64,000 nt of DNA from Rhodococcus sp. WMMA185 (GTDB lineage: Bacteria; Actinomycetota; Actinomycetes; Mycobacteriales; Mycobacteriaceae): assembly GCF_001767395.1 (NCBI RefSeq), contig NZ_CP017014.1, positions 3,108,501 to 3,172,500 on the forward strand. The letters run 5' to 3'. The notes under the pieces are model-generated. The model had not been told where the DNA came from and made no database searches. It was given only the letters and a program-made list of their open reading frames with translations. The position numbers and the translations under genes were made by a program. Every line of letters starts with the position of its first letter. Position 1 is the first letter of the stretch. Of the stretch, positions 27,629 to 35,929 are shown piece by piece.

Positions 27629-30118
27629 GTGCCCGACGCTCCACTTCCCGTCCGCCACGGCCTCAACCCGACCCGACTGAGGATGCCGGATGACGGCGCG
27701 TGGTCCACGATCCTCGAATACCTCGTCGCACGATTTCCGAACGACGAGATCCGGCTTCGAGAGAAGGTGGCGGCCAAGGAAGTAGTGGACGAGCGCGGCC
27801 TGCCGATCACCGAATCCACCCAGTTCACGCCCCGCAAGTTCGTCTACCTGTACCGGGATCCGCCAGTCGAGAGCCGGGTGCCCTTCGAGATAGAAATCCT
27901 TCACCGCGACGAGAACCTCCTCGTCGTCGACAAGCCCCACTTCCTGGCCAGCACACCGCGGGGCGCTTACGTTGCCGAGTCAGCGCTGGTCCGGTTGCGG
28001 CGCGCTCTCGATCTTCCCGACCTGACACCGGCACACCGGTTGGATCGGCTGACCGCTGGGGTTCTGATCTTCACGGTGCGCCGTGAAGTCAGGCGCGACT
28101 ACCAGTTGCTGTTCGAGCGGCGTCAGGTGACGAAGGAGTACGAGGCGCTTGCCCGCTATGATTCCGGCCTCGAATTGCCCACCACTGTCCGAAGCCGGAT
28201 CGTCAAGGATCGTGGCGTCTTGAAGGCATATGAGGTGGACGGGCCGGCCAACAGCGAGAGTCGCATCGAACTCCTCGAGACCCGTGGCGAGGCTGCCCGC
28301 TACCTCCTGGTGCCCCACACCGGCAAGACGCATCAGTTGCGTGTCCACATGAGTTCACTCGGCATTCCGATATTTGGCGACAACTTCTACCCGGACTTTT
28401 ATGATGTTGCCGCTGAGGACTATTCGACACCCCTGAGCCTGCTGGCGCGATCCGTGGAATTCCGCGACCCCTACTCTGGCGCGCTGCGGCGTTTCGAGAG
28501 CCGGGCCAGCCTCGACTGGCCGGACGACACCTCGCTTCCCATTCGTGTGCCGAGGCAGAATGATAATGAGATGACTACAGCAACGCCTGAGGCCGTCTCC
28601 GAGGTGGAGCGGAAGTACGAGGCCGGAGCAGAGCAGCAAATTCCGAGCCTCTCCGGACTGCCCGGCGTAGAGGGGGAACCGCGGATCGACTCGATTCGGC
28701 TTTCCGCCCTCTACTACGACACCAGCGACCTACGGCTCCTGACCGCCGGAATCACCCTCCGGCGTAGAGAGGGTGGCGAAGACGCGGGATGGCACCTGAA
28801 GCTGCCCGCGGGAGCGGACGCGCGCACCGAACTACAACTACCGCCCGAAGCCGCGGAGCCGGACATCGAGGTCCCCACCCCATACACGGATCTGCTCACC
28901 GCCATCACCCGCGGAGCTGCGGTGAACCCGGTCGCGCTGATCAGCACTGACCGCGAGCGTCACCGTTTGCTGGATTCGTCGGGAACGGCGCTGGCGGAAG
29001 TCGTCTCGGACGTCGTGATCGCAGCGGTCCCCGATGGATCCGCGGGTCCGGACGAGCGAGTGTGGCGCGAGATCGAGGTGGAGCAGGGCGCAGGCGGCCA
29101 GAAACTGTTGGACGCCATTGACTCTCGCCTGCGCGATTGCGGGATGGTGCGCTCGGAGAACCCCTCCAAGCTTCGGCGCGCGCTCGGCGACACCGTCGTG
29201 GAGCCATTACCTCCCCGCCTCACGAAGGGGGCGAACAAGAAGCTCCACCCGCGACGCCTGCTGAGGGAATACCTCGATGAACAGGTTCACGCGCTCACCC
29301 GAGCCGATATCGAAGTCCGTCGGGACACAGAGGATTCCGTCCACGCCCTCAGGGTTGCGGCGAGACGTATCCGCAGCGTGTTGCAAGTGTATGGGGCCCA
29401 CCTGGGCGAACGAGAAACCGCCGAAGACCTTGTCGGCGAACTACGGTGGTTGGGGCAGAGCCTCGGCGGTGCACGCGACGCGCAGGTTCAGTGGAGCAGG
29501 CTCGTGGCCGCGCTCGACGAGATTCCCGAGATGCCCGACCGAGAGATCGTCCGCGCACGGATTGACGAGTACTTCTCGGGCCTCTTCGCCGCTGCTCGAC
29601 CCGAGGCACTCGCAACCCTGGATTCGGATCGCTATCTCGCGCTTCTGTCTGCCCTGGACGGGTTCGTCGACGGCATCGAGTCCGGCACGGGCTCACCTTC
29701 CGTCAAGCAAGTCGCGGCCACACTGCGGAAGCTGACACGCTCCGTCGAGCGTCGGGTGAGGCGGGCGCGAAAGGCCGAGACACGAGCGGATCGCGACGTG
29801 CTCATGCACCAGGCACGCAAGCGCTCCAAACAGATGCGCTACGCGATCGAAGCCACGCAGCAACTCAGCCCGGGCAGGTCGGAGCGTGCCCTCGACGCTT
29901 TCAAAGAATTCCAGGATCTCCTCGGCGACTATCAGGACGCGGTGATGTCACGACAGCATCTTCTCCGCATGGCGGCCGAAGACCAGCACCCGGCCCGGTC
30001 AAGTCTGGGTTGCGGGATGCTCTTCCACAGAAACCTAGTGATCGGCGATTCCCTCGCTGCGCAGCTGAAGGCCGACTGGAAGTCGGTAAGAAAGTCGGCA
30101 AGAAAAATCTTGAAGTAG
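27629..30118 (+). CDS. Fusion of an RluA-type pseudouridine synthase with a CYTH-CHAD protein
   Basis: 829 residues in one open frame. Residues 1-~305 are an RluA-family pseudouridine synthase: LLVVDKPHFLAST, catalytic Asp in PAHRLDRLTAGVLIF, and LLVPHTGKTHQLRVHMSSLGIPIFGD, ending near SRASLDW. From about residue 315 (MTTATPEAVSEVERKYE) a CYTH domain begins with its EVERK signature, followed from ~540 by a CHAD domain (VHALRVAARRIRSVLQVY; MHQARKRSKQMRYAIE). CYTH-CHAD proteins bind polyphosphate; pseudouridine synthases modify RNA. They are normally separate genes. Three stop codons TGA-TAA-TGA occur at 28561-28569 in another frame exactly at the junction, so the fusion may come from a one-base indel or an assembly error. 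Confidence 0.8.
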   Translation: MPDAPLPVRHGLNPTRLRMPDDGAWSTILEYLVARFPNDEIRLREKVAAKEVVDERGLPITESTQFTPRKFVYLYRDPPVESRVPFEIEILHRDENLLVVDKPHFLASTPRGAYVAESALVRLRRALDLPDLTPAHRLDRLTAGVLIFTVRREVRRDYQLLFERRQVTKEYEALARYDSGLELPTTVRSRIVKDRGVLKAYEVDGPANSESRIELLETRGEAARYLLVPHTGKTHQLRVHMSSLGIPIFGDNFYPDFYDVAAEDYSTPLSLLARSVEFRDPYSGALRRFESRASLDWPDDTSLPIRVPRQNDNEMTTATPEAVSEVERKYEAGAEQQIPSLSGLPGVEGEPRIDSIRLSALYYDTSDLRLLTAGITLRRREGGEDAGWHLKLPAGADARTELQLPPEAAEPDIEVPTPYTDLLTAITRGAAVNPVALISTDRERHRLLDSSGTALAEVVSDVVIAAVPDGSAGPDERVWREIEVEQGAGGQKLLDAIDSRLRDCGMVRSENPSKLRRALGDTVVEPLPPRLTKGANKKLHPRRLLREYLDEQVHALTRADIEVRRDTEDSVHALRVAARRIRSVLQVYGAHLGERETAEDLVGELRWLGQSLGGARDAQVQWSRLVAALDEIPEMPDREIVRARIDEYFSGLFAAARPEALATLDSDRYLALLSALDGFVDGIESGTGSPSVKQVAATLRKLTRSVERRVRRARKAETRADRDVLMHQARKRSKQMRYAIEATQQLSPGRSERALDAFKEFQDLLGDYQDAVMSRQHLLRMAAEDQHPARSSLGCGMLFHRNLVIGDSLAAQLKADWKSVRKSARKILK

Positions 30119-30150
30119 GAAAAGTCGTCAAGAAAATTCTTGAAGTAGGG
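30091..30150 (+). repeat. 30-base tandem duplication at the end of the CYTH-CHAD gene
   Basis: 30091-30120 and 30121-30150 match at 27 of 30 positions. The first copy encodes the protein's last residues and stop codon; the second lies just downstream and contains an AAGAAAATTCTT palindrome. A more diverged copy of the TCAAGAAA...GAAGTAG part recurs before the second Usp gene (31114-31133). Confidence 0.85.
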
Positions 30151-30218
30151 ACTAGTTGAAGGGCAGTGTGGAGCGAGGAACGGTCGGAAGCGCACTAGCG
30201 CCAGCAAAGGGAGCCACT

Positions 30219-31049
30219 ATGAGCACACCCCACGGTCACTCCGTTGTCGTCGGACTGGACGGTTCCGACGCCTCCACCAGAGCAGCGATGTGGGGCGCGG
30301 CAGTCGCGTCCAAGTGGGGTGAGCCATTGTCCCTGGCCCACGCGGGCCGGCGTGAAAGCTCACCGGACGGCAAAGCCATCTTCGACACGGCGCGGACCAT
30401 GCTGGGGCAGCACTTTCCCGATCTCAAAGTCGAGACCACCGTCAAACAAGGTTCAGCAGACACCGTCTTGCTCGAGACCACGGAACGGGCCAGGCTGGTT
30501 GTGCTCGGGTCGACTGGCGCGGAGACGGTCCGTTCCGCGCTCATCGGTTCGACCGCACTCCACGTCGCCAACCGCGCAAAGTGCCCGGTCGTTGTCATCC
30601 GCGGAGACGGTGCCCCACCGGACCAGCGCCCGGTGATCGTCGGCCTCGACGGAAGCGAGCTCAGCCGCGAGGCGGCGAACCACGCCTTCGAGTTCGCGTC
30701 ATTCTTCGGTGCACCGCTGGTCGCCGTACACACGTGGCAGGGCTCCCCCGCACTCAAGAGCGGTTCGCGAAAGATGCTCATGGACTGGGATGCGATGAAA
30801 GAGGAGGAGGTCGCGCTCCTGTCCGAGGCTCTTGCCGGCGAGTCGGAACGATACCCGGATGTATCGGTGACCAGGGTTGCCGAGCAAAGGGCCCCGGCAA
30901 CTGCGATGATGGAACACGCGGAGGACGGACAGTTGATCGTCGTCGGCAGCCACGGCCGAGGACGGGTGCTCGGTGCGTTGATCGGCTCGACAAGCCAGCA
31001 TCTGCTCCATCACGCGAATTGTCCGGTAATGATCTGTCGAGAAAGATGA
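30219..31049 (+). CDS. Universal stress protein with two UspA domains
   Basis: 276 residues. Domain 1 starts VVVGLDGSDASTRAAMWGAAVA and carries the ATP-binding motif LGSTGAETVRSALIGSTALHVANRAKCPVVVIRG. Domain 2 starts VIVGLDGSELSREAANHAFEFA and has VVGSHGRGRVLGALIGSTSQHLLHHANCPVMI. Both have the G-2x-G-9x-G(S/T) ATP loop of ATP-binding UspA proteins. ATG 30219 follows AAAGGGAG. A second very similar gene lies 158 bases downstream. Roles in dormancy and hypoxia are known for related mycobacterial proteins; I did not find a clear DosR box. Confidence 0.9.
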   Translation: MSTPHGHSVVVGLDGSDASTRAAMWGAAVASKWGEPLSLAHAGRRESSPDGKAIFDTARTMLGQHFPDLKVETTVKQGSADTVLLETTERARLVVLGSTGAETVRSALIGSTALHVANRAKCPVVVIRGDGAPPDQRPVIVGLDGSELSREAANHAFEFASFFGAPLVAVHTWQGSPALKSGSRKMLMDWDAMKEEEVALLSEALAGESERYPDVSVTRVAEQRAPATAMMEHAEDGQLIVVGSHGRGRVLGALIGSTSQHLLHHANCPVMICRER

Positions 31050-31207
31050 CAGACGCCTGAACTCGTGCACCCCCGAATTCGTGCACATTGAGTGGAAAGG
31101 CTCGAGAGGTCATTCAAGAAACAACTGGAAGTAGACACTCGGTGTAAGGCACCGTGGAAGCACAGCAACTTGCTGTCGTGGACCGGTGTCACCGAAGGGA
31201 GCCCCCG

Positions 31208-32092
31208 TTGAGTGCACGCACAGGCTATTGCGTCGTCGTCGGCGTGGACGGATCCGACACCTCCACCAGAGCAGCGCTGTGGGGCGCCGCAGTTGCGTCC
31301 AAATGGGATGCTCCGCTGTCCCTCGTGCATGCGCTCCCTCAGGACGGCCCGCTGTACAGCCCGGCAGCGGTCATGTTGGAGTCGCGGTTCCTCGATCAGG
31401 TACGAGAGGACGGCGAAGCCATCATCGATGCGGCCCAGACGCTGGTGAGAAAGCGTTTTCCACGTCTCGCGGTCGAGACCACCATCAGTCCGGGTCCCGG
31501 ACGTACCGCCCTACTCGAAGCCTCCGACCGAGCCAGGATGATTGTGCTCGGGTCCACGGGCGCAGGAGCCTTCCGATCGGTGTTCGTCGGCTCGACCGCA
31601 CTCCACGTCGCCAACCGCGCACCGTGCCCGGTCGTCATCCTGCGCGGGGAGGGTGCTCCACCGGACCAACGTCCGGTAGTCGTCGGCGTTGACGGAAGCG
31701 ATCTCAGCCGAGATGCAGTGAGACACGCATTCGAGTTCGCGTCGTTCTTCGACGCACCGCTGGTCGGCGTCCACACGTGGCAGGGCTCCCCCGCAAGTGG
31801 TGGCAAGACGCGCGGCTTGCTTGTGGACTGGGACGCAGTGCGGCAAGAGGAAGAGGCCCTTCTCGCGGAAGGCCTCGCCGGCGAGGCGGAAATCTTCCCG
31901 GATGTAGCCGTAAAGCAAGTTGCCGAGCAGGGCTCCGCGGCAGACGCAATAATGAAGTATGCGGACGACGCCCAGTTGATCGTCGTCGGTAGTCATGGCC
32001 GAGGAGCGGTGCTCGGCGCGTTAATGGGGTCGACAAGCCAGAATCTGCTCCATCACGCAAATTGCGCGATAATGATCTGCCGAAGCCAGTGA
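31208..32092 (+). CDS. Universal stress protein with two UspA domains (paralogue of the upstream gene)
   Basis: 294 residues from TTG 31208, chosen because GAAGGGAGC lies just upstream exactly as AAAGGGAGC does in the sister gene. Domain 1: VVVGVDGSDTSTRAALWGAAVA, LGSTGAGAFRSVFVGSTALHVANRAPCPVVIL. Domain 2: VVVGVDGSDLSRDAVRHAFEFASFFDAPLVGVHTWQGSP, VVGSHGRGAVLGALMGSTSQNLLHHANCAIMI. It has a longer first linker (ALPQDGPLYSPAAVMLESRFL) than the sister protein. Tandem duplication including promoter is clear. Two copies of GAAYTCGTGCAC (31059-31070, 31075-31086) upstream may be a regulator site. Confidence 0.9.
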   Translation: MSARTGYCVVVGVDGSDTSTRAALWGAAVASKWDAPLSLVHALPQDGPLYSPAAVMLESRFLDQVREDGEAIIDAAQTLVRKRFPRLAVETTISPGPGRTALLEASDRARMIVLGSTGAGAFRSVFVGSTALHVANRAPCPVVILRGEGAPPDQRPVVVGVDGSDLSRDAVRHAFEFASFFDAPLVGVHTWQGSPASGGKTRGLLVDWDAVRQEEEALLAEGLAGEAEIFPDVAVKQVAEQGSAADAIMKYADDAQLIVVGSHGRGAVLGALMGSTSQNLLHHANCAIMICRSQ

Positions 32093-32333
32093 CCCTCACC
32101 CGCGACGACAGCAGACCCGTGCCCACCAGTCTGCCTACCGCGTAGGTCACGCTCATCGCGAGTGCGCCGCCCAACTCGCAGTACCGCTCGGGCGCGTGGG
32201 GCATGTCCGAGAGTCGCACTCACCGTCCCCGTCAAACCCAGAGCGCCTCCACTGCGCCACGCTCACCAGACCGAGAACGAGATGACCACGGCGGGTATAC
32301 GGTGTAATCACCTGCCACGCGTAATGGACACAT

Positions 32334-33392
32334 ATGACCAACGCCGAAGACAATCACCCCAAGCCGCGGAGACGGCGGGTCGAATGGGTGATCGGTGGCG
32401 TGCTCGTCGTGGTGCTCACGGTCGAGCTGATCCTCATCTGGCCGGATCTGTCCGACAGCGTCCGCAACCTCGGCGACCTCCAATGGGGTTGGGTGGCTGC
32501 AGCCATCGTCGCCGCAATGGCATCGATGTCCAGCTTTGCAAGTGTCCAGCGGTGCCTGCTCGGTGTGGCGGGCGTGCGCGTCCAGCAGCGGCAATCGTTG
32601 GCGGTCATCCTCGCTGCGAATTCGATGAGCGCGACGCTTCCGGGTGGTCCGGTGCTGGCGGCAACGTTCACCTACCGGCAGACCCGGACCTGGGGCGCGA
32701 CACCGGTCGTGGCCACCTGGCAGCTCGTGATGGCCGGCGCTCTCCAAGCTGTCGGACTGGCACTCCTCGGCCTGACGGGCGCTCTGCTCGTCGGAGCCAC
32801 GACCAACCCGTTCTCGCTGATCTTCACATTCGGCGGCCTGTGCGCCTTTCTCATCCTGGCCCAGTACGCGGCGTCGAGACCAAACGCACTCGAAGGCGTA
32901 GGCATCACGGCGCTGAGGGCCTTCAACACGCTCCGAAAGAAGCCGCCGCTGACCGGGGTTCGCCAGTGGAAGCACATCGTGAGCCAAATGAGCGCGGTAC
33001 GGATGGGTCGTGCCGACACTGCACGCGCATTCGGTTGGTCGCTGTTCAACTGGATCGCCGACGTTTCTTGTCTCGCGTTCGCCTGCTACGCGATCGGGGG
33101 ACACCCGGGCATTGCCGGACTCGCCGTCGCGTACGCGGCGGGCAAAGCGGCCGGGTCGGCGATCCCGCTCCTTCCCGGGGGTCTCGGGGTAATGGACGCG
33201 GTTCTGGTTCCAGCGCTTACCGCTAGCGGAATGACCGGTGCCGAAGCGGTGTCCGCGATCGTCGTCTACCGGATTGTGAGCTTCTTGCTCGTGGCCGCCG
33301 TCGGTTGGATCGTGTTCGCACTGAGATATCGAGGACGGCAGCAAGACGGCGAGGGCCCCGACCTCGAACCGCTGTGGCGCGGCGGAAGGTAG
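32334..33392 (+). CDS. YbhN/UPF0104 (lysylphosphatidylglycerol-synthase-type TM) family membrane protein
   Basis: 352 residues, about eight membrane helices: VIGGVLVVVLTVELILIW, WVAAAIVAAMASMSSFASVQRCLL and others. The family features are ANSMSATLPGGPVLAATFTYRQTRTWGATP in the first half and AYAAGKAAGSAIPLLPGGLGVMDAVLVPAL near the end. The latter matches the LPGGLGxxE-type motif of flippase-like integral membrane proteins. Such proteins are thought to move lipids or glycolipids across the membrane; the substrate is unknown. A GGGTAT sequence upstream (about 32293) resembles the -10 of SigB/SigF-type stress promoters, but no matching -35 was seen. Confidence 0.82.
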   Translation: MTNAEDNHPKPRRRRVEWVIGGVLVVVLTVELILIWPDLSDSVRNLGDLQWGWVAAAIVAAMASMSSFASVQRCLLGVAGVRVQQRQSLAVILAANSMSATLPGGPVLAATFTYRQTRTWGATPVVATWQLVMAGALQAVGLALLGLTGALLVGATTNPFSLIFTFGGLCAFLILAQYAASRPNALEGVGITALRAFNTLRKKPPLTGVRQWKHIVSQMSAVRMGRADTARAFGWSLFNWIADVSCLAFACYAIGGHPGIAGLAVAYAAGKAAGSAIPLLPGGLGVMDAVLVPALTASGMTGAEAVSAIVVYRIVSFLLVAAVGWIVFALRYRGRQQDGEGPDLEPLWRGGR

Positions 33393-33408
33393 GGCCCCCA
33401 CTCACGAG

Positions 33409-34062
33409 CTATCCGCCCAGCCTCCGAAAGACCAGCCGGACGGCGAGAGCGAGGTGGGCCATCACCTCGTCGACGGAAATGCGACCGGCCACCCATGACA
33501 CGAGGCTCGACATCCACACGTCGCCAATCACGCGGATCGCGTTGAGTTGATCGTCGGAGACCTCGTCGACACCGATGCTCTTGGCGAACATCTCGGTCAT
33601 CAAAGCCCCGAACGCGTCCAGCTCTGCCGTCGCGGACGCATCCGCAAACATGAAGGCCCGCACCATGGCCTCATACTTCAGCCGGTCCTTCTCGAGTACT
33701 TCCGTGTTCTTCCGCAGGACGAACAGAATTCGCTCGGACGGTGTCTCACCAGGGATCTCGACGTCTTCGAATCGTTCGCGCAACCCGTCGAACACCATCA
33801 AGAGCCCCATCACCAGCATGTGGTTCTTGGAGGGGAAATACCGATACACCGTTCCGAGGGCAACCTGGGCCCGGTCGGCGATCGCCCGCATCTGCACCGC
33901 CTCGTACCCGCCTTCGGAGGCGAGCTCCATCGCGGCGGCGACGACGCGTTGGTAGCGTTCGCGCTGTGGCGCCTTGGCCCCACGCGAGGGTAGTTGCCCA
34001 TCGCGAAGCAACGTCAGCAGTCCGTCGCCGCCCGCCACCAAGGGCTCTCCTGCACTGTTCAT
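33409..34062 (-). CDS. TetR-family regulator, KstR-like
   Basis: 217 residues. The DNA-binding domain AMELASEGGYEAVQMRAIADRAQVALGTVYRYFPSKNHMLVM is very close to mycobacterial KstR, which represses cholesterol catabolism. The C-terminal part also follows KstR (AFMFADASATAELD, DVWMSSLVSWVAGRISVDEVMAHLALAVRLVF). Rhodococci have several KstR paralogues; no steroid gene is in the window, so the ligand may be another CoA thioester or sterol derivative. ATG 34062 is chosen: TAGGCT ends seven bases upstream, suggesting a leaderless transcript, whereas the upstream extension looks non-coding. Confidence 0.82.
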   Translation of the reverse strand: MNSAGEPLVAGGDGLLTLLRDGQLPSRGAKAPQRERYQRVVAAAMELASEGGYEAVQMRAIADRAQVALGTVYRYFPSKNHMLVMGLLMVFDGLRERFEDVEIPGETPSERILFVLRKNTEVLEKDRLKYEAMVRAFMFADASATAELDAFGALMTEMFAKSIGVDEVSDDQLNAIRVIGDVWMSSLVSWVAGRISVDEVMAHLALAVRLVFRRLGG

Positions 34063-34167
34063 GAAGGTCAGCCTAGCCAACCGTGAACTCCGCCGATCGG
34101 GTCGCTCTCTGCGCCCAAAGAAAAACTCCGCTGCCGGATTGCTCGGCAACGGAGTCTCGAATACTCA

Positions 34168-34244
34168 TGGTGGCCAGGGCCGGGATCGAACCGGCGACCT
34201 TCCGCTTTTCAGGCGGACGCTCGTACCAACTGAGCTACCTGGCC
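34168..34244 (-). tRNA. tRNA-Phe (GAA)
   Basis: Leftward cloverleaf: acceptor GGCCAGG/CCTGGCC, anticodon stem-loop CCGCC-TGAAAAG-CGG with GAA anticodon, T arm GCCGGTTCGATCCCGGC, encoded 3' CCA. Confidence 0.95.
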
Positions 34245-34310
34245 GGACGGCACCCGAACCGAATGCCAATCGCAATGTGCCGCCAGCAACGAATGCTGGC
34301 ACCACTCTTG

Positions 34311-34384
34311 CGACCCTGACGGGACTCGAACCCGCGACCTCCGCCGTGACAGGGCGGCGCGCTAACCAACTGCGCCACAGGGCC
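34311..34384 (-). tRNA. tRNA-Asp (GTC)
   Basis: Leftward cloverleaf: acceptor GGCCCTG/CAGGGTC, anticodon loop CTGTCAC (GTC), T arm with GGTTCGAGTCC; CCA not encoded. Confidence 0.95.
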
Positions 34385-34485
34385 TTGCTTTTCCTGCTGT
34401 GCTTCACAACGAAAGCTGTAAAGCGATCCTACTTGTCACATTTGCTGCTGCCGAACCATACCGCATGCTCGACACCGGTCAAACG

Positions 34486-34558
34486 TACCCCCTACGGGAT
34501 TCGAACCCGCGCTACCGCCTTGAAAGGGCGGCGTCCTAGGCCGCTAGACGAAGGGGGC
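34486..34558 (-). tRNA. tRNA-Glu (TTC)
   Basis: Leftward cloverleaf: acceptor GCCCCCT/AGGGGGT, anticodon loop CTTTCAA (TTC), T arm GCGGGTTCGAATCCCGT; CCA not encoded. The 1-72 pair is a G-U wobble. Confidence 0.93.
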
Positions 34559-34656
34559 CCGTCGGATTTCTCCGAACCAGTACCTCAACGGCGTTCCGTT
34601 GGGAGCTTGGATAGCTTAGGACACGAAGGGAGAAATCCCCAAATCGGCAGGTCAGG

Positions 34657-35313
34657 CTATAAATCGGGCAGTTCCGAGCCGCAATCCGGCCATCCTTGCT
34701 CCGCAAACTTCTCGAGCCATTCTTGCGACGCCATCGCAGCGAGAACCACCTCGAGCGATTCCTCGAAGCGCGTATCGAGGTCGCCTTCTAGCGCCAGCAT
34801 GTCCGACATGTATCTCTGGCCGGCGATGGACGCCGCGAGCACGCGGGTGAATTTCTCGGGGTCGGCGCCCGCGCGCAACAATCCCTCACCCTCGGCGCGG
34901 CATGCGAACTCACGCGCCGTGCGACCCCATACCTGCGCGCCACCGGCGAGTACGTCGGAATAGAACTCGGGTTCTACGATCAACCGAAACTCGGCCCGGA
35001 CAATCACAGACGAGTGGAACAACCTCGCCAGATCGACTACCAGGCCGTGGAGCGCCTCGAAAGGCCCGACATCCGTGCGATGTTTCCAACGATCAGTCAG
35101 AGCGACGAACTGTTCGACACCGGCCTGGAGGACGGCGCGAGCCAGGTCTTCCTTGGACTGGAAGTGGAAGTACATAGCCCCCTTGGTGGCGTTCGAGCCC
35201 TCCAAGATCGTGTTGACCGACGCGGCCGCATACCCGCGCTTCGCGAACTCGATCGCAGCTGACTCCACCAGCGCTGCGCGGGTGCGACGCGCACGCTCCT
35301 GTTGACGTGCCAT
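34657..35313 (-). CDS. TetR-family regulator of the gamma-butyrolactone-receptor (ArpA/ScbR/GblR) type
   Basis: 218 residues. The DNA-binding part RTRAALVESAAIEFAKRGYAAASVNTILEGSNATKGAMYFHFQSKEDLARAVLQ is the typical signature of gamma-butyrolactone autoregulator receptors. A conserved tryptophan for ligand contact may lie in GAQVWGRTAREFACRAEGEG. ATG 35313 is supported by GAAGGA upstream. Such receptors repress secondary-metabolite or conjugation genes and usually their own gene, and release DNA on binding a butyrolactone signal. Rhodococcus jostii is known to use such signals. No gblA/afsA-type synthase is in this window. The AT-rich upstream region holds operator-like sequences. Confidence 0.82.
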   Translation of the reverse strand: MARQQERARRTRAALVESAAIEFAKRGYAAASVNTILEGSNATKGAMYFHFQSKEDLARAVLQAGVEQFVALTDRWKHRTDVGPFEALHGLVVDLARLFHSSVIVRAEFRLIVEPEFYSDVLAGGAQVWGRTAREFACRAEGEGLLRAGADPEKFTRVLAASIAGQRYMSDMLALEGDLDTRFEESLEVVLAAMASQEWLEKFAEQGWPDCGSELPDL

Positions 35314-35379
35314 GGCAGTGAATCCTTCTTCCAGGTGTGACACTCCCTGCCATCGCCCACCCGGGACGAGACCGGTGCC

Positions 35380-35470
35380 ATCGCATAACAGTATCCCTGT
35401 TTTGAAAAAACCAACAAACCAGTCTTCAAGTCTTGTATTCGATCACAAAACAGACTTGGAAAACATGAGG
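35380..35470. promoter_or_regulatory. AT-rich operator-like region upstream of the butyrolactone-receptor-type gene
   Basis: A markedly AT-rich segment holds several related motifs: CCTGTTTTGAAAAAAC, ACAAACCAGTCTTCAAGTC, and CAAAACAGACTTGG. CAAGTCT (35427-35433) and AGACTTG (35452-35458) form an inverted repeat. These resemble autoregulatory elements bound by ScbR-type receptors; this is inferred from position and sequence style only. Confidence 0.45.
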
Positions 35471-35517
35471 CGGTTGAACATGCCGTGGGTTTGACCGCCA
35501 TCAAAAACACACCGGAT

Positions 35518-35569
35518 GGTATAGTTTTGCTCGGCTCGGGTGCACTGCAGGGGGTGCGCACCCGAGCCG
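35518..35569 (+). other. Orphan promoter-hairpin element
   Basis: An extended -10 (TGGTATAGT) is followed six bases after by a perfect 12-base hairpin, CGGCTCGGGTGC (35532-35543) and GCACCCGAGCCG (35558-35569), with no gene in between. The tRNA-Lys gene 83 bases downstream has its own -10 (TAGACT, 35636-35641). It could be a short non-coding RNA, a butyrolactone-receptor-region transcript with early termination, or a simple terminator. Confidence 0.4.
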
Positions 35570-35651
35570 ACTTCTATATCCCTCGGCTCAACACGCCGTG
35601 TGGGGGTGCGGTGCCGACCGTCGCCGTCGGCAGTTTAGACTCTGACCCCGC

Positions 35652-35727
35652 GCCCCTATAGCTCAGTTGGTAGAGCTACGGACTTTTAATCCGCAGGTCG
35701 TAGGTTCGAGTCCTACTGGGGGCACCA
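35652..35727 (+). tRNA. tRNA-Lys (TTT)
   Basis: Cloverleaf with acceptor GCCCCTA/TGGGGGC, D arm GCTCAGTTGGTAGAGC, anticodon loop CTTTTAA (TTT), T arm GTAGGTTCGAGTCCTAC and encoded CCA. TAGACT 10 bases upstream is a likely -10 box. Confidence 0.97.
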
Positions 35728-35850
35728 CACCTAGGCTGCGCTGCAACATTGCCTGGTTCAGACGGAAGTAGATCACACGAGACCTTCACCGGCACCCCGG
35801 AACAGAACAACCTTGCCGACCCGATCACGGTTCCGACGAAAACGAAACGA

Positions 35851-35887
35851 CCGTCGCAACATTCCCACATCGAGAGTGTTGCGACGG
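35851..35887 (-). terminator. Terminator hairpin of the pentapeptide-repeat gene
   Basis: 11-base arms CCGTCGCAACA and TGTTGCGACGG, 42 bases after the stop codon in the leftward direction. The hairpin and its flanks are homologous to the terminator at 38881-38934 behind the divergent partner gene. Confidence 0.8.
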
Positions 35888-35929
35888 CCGCATTAGTCCG
35901 CCGTAGGCGGGGCCTTCGGCGTTGCCGGG

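Noticed and set aside
30120-30218. DosR-type box in front of the Usp genes
   Set aside because: GGGACTAGTTGAAGG-like sequence lacks the second half of the palindromic consensus.
32162-33226. 354-codon frame overlapping the YbhN-like gene in another frame
   Set aside because: Arg-rich shadow; the +1 frame carries the membrane helices and family motifs.
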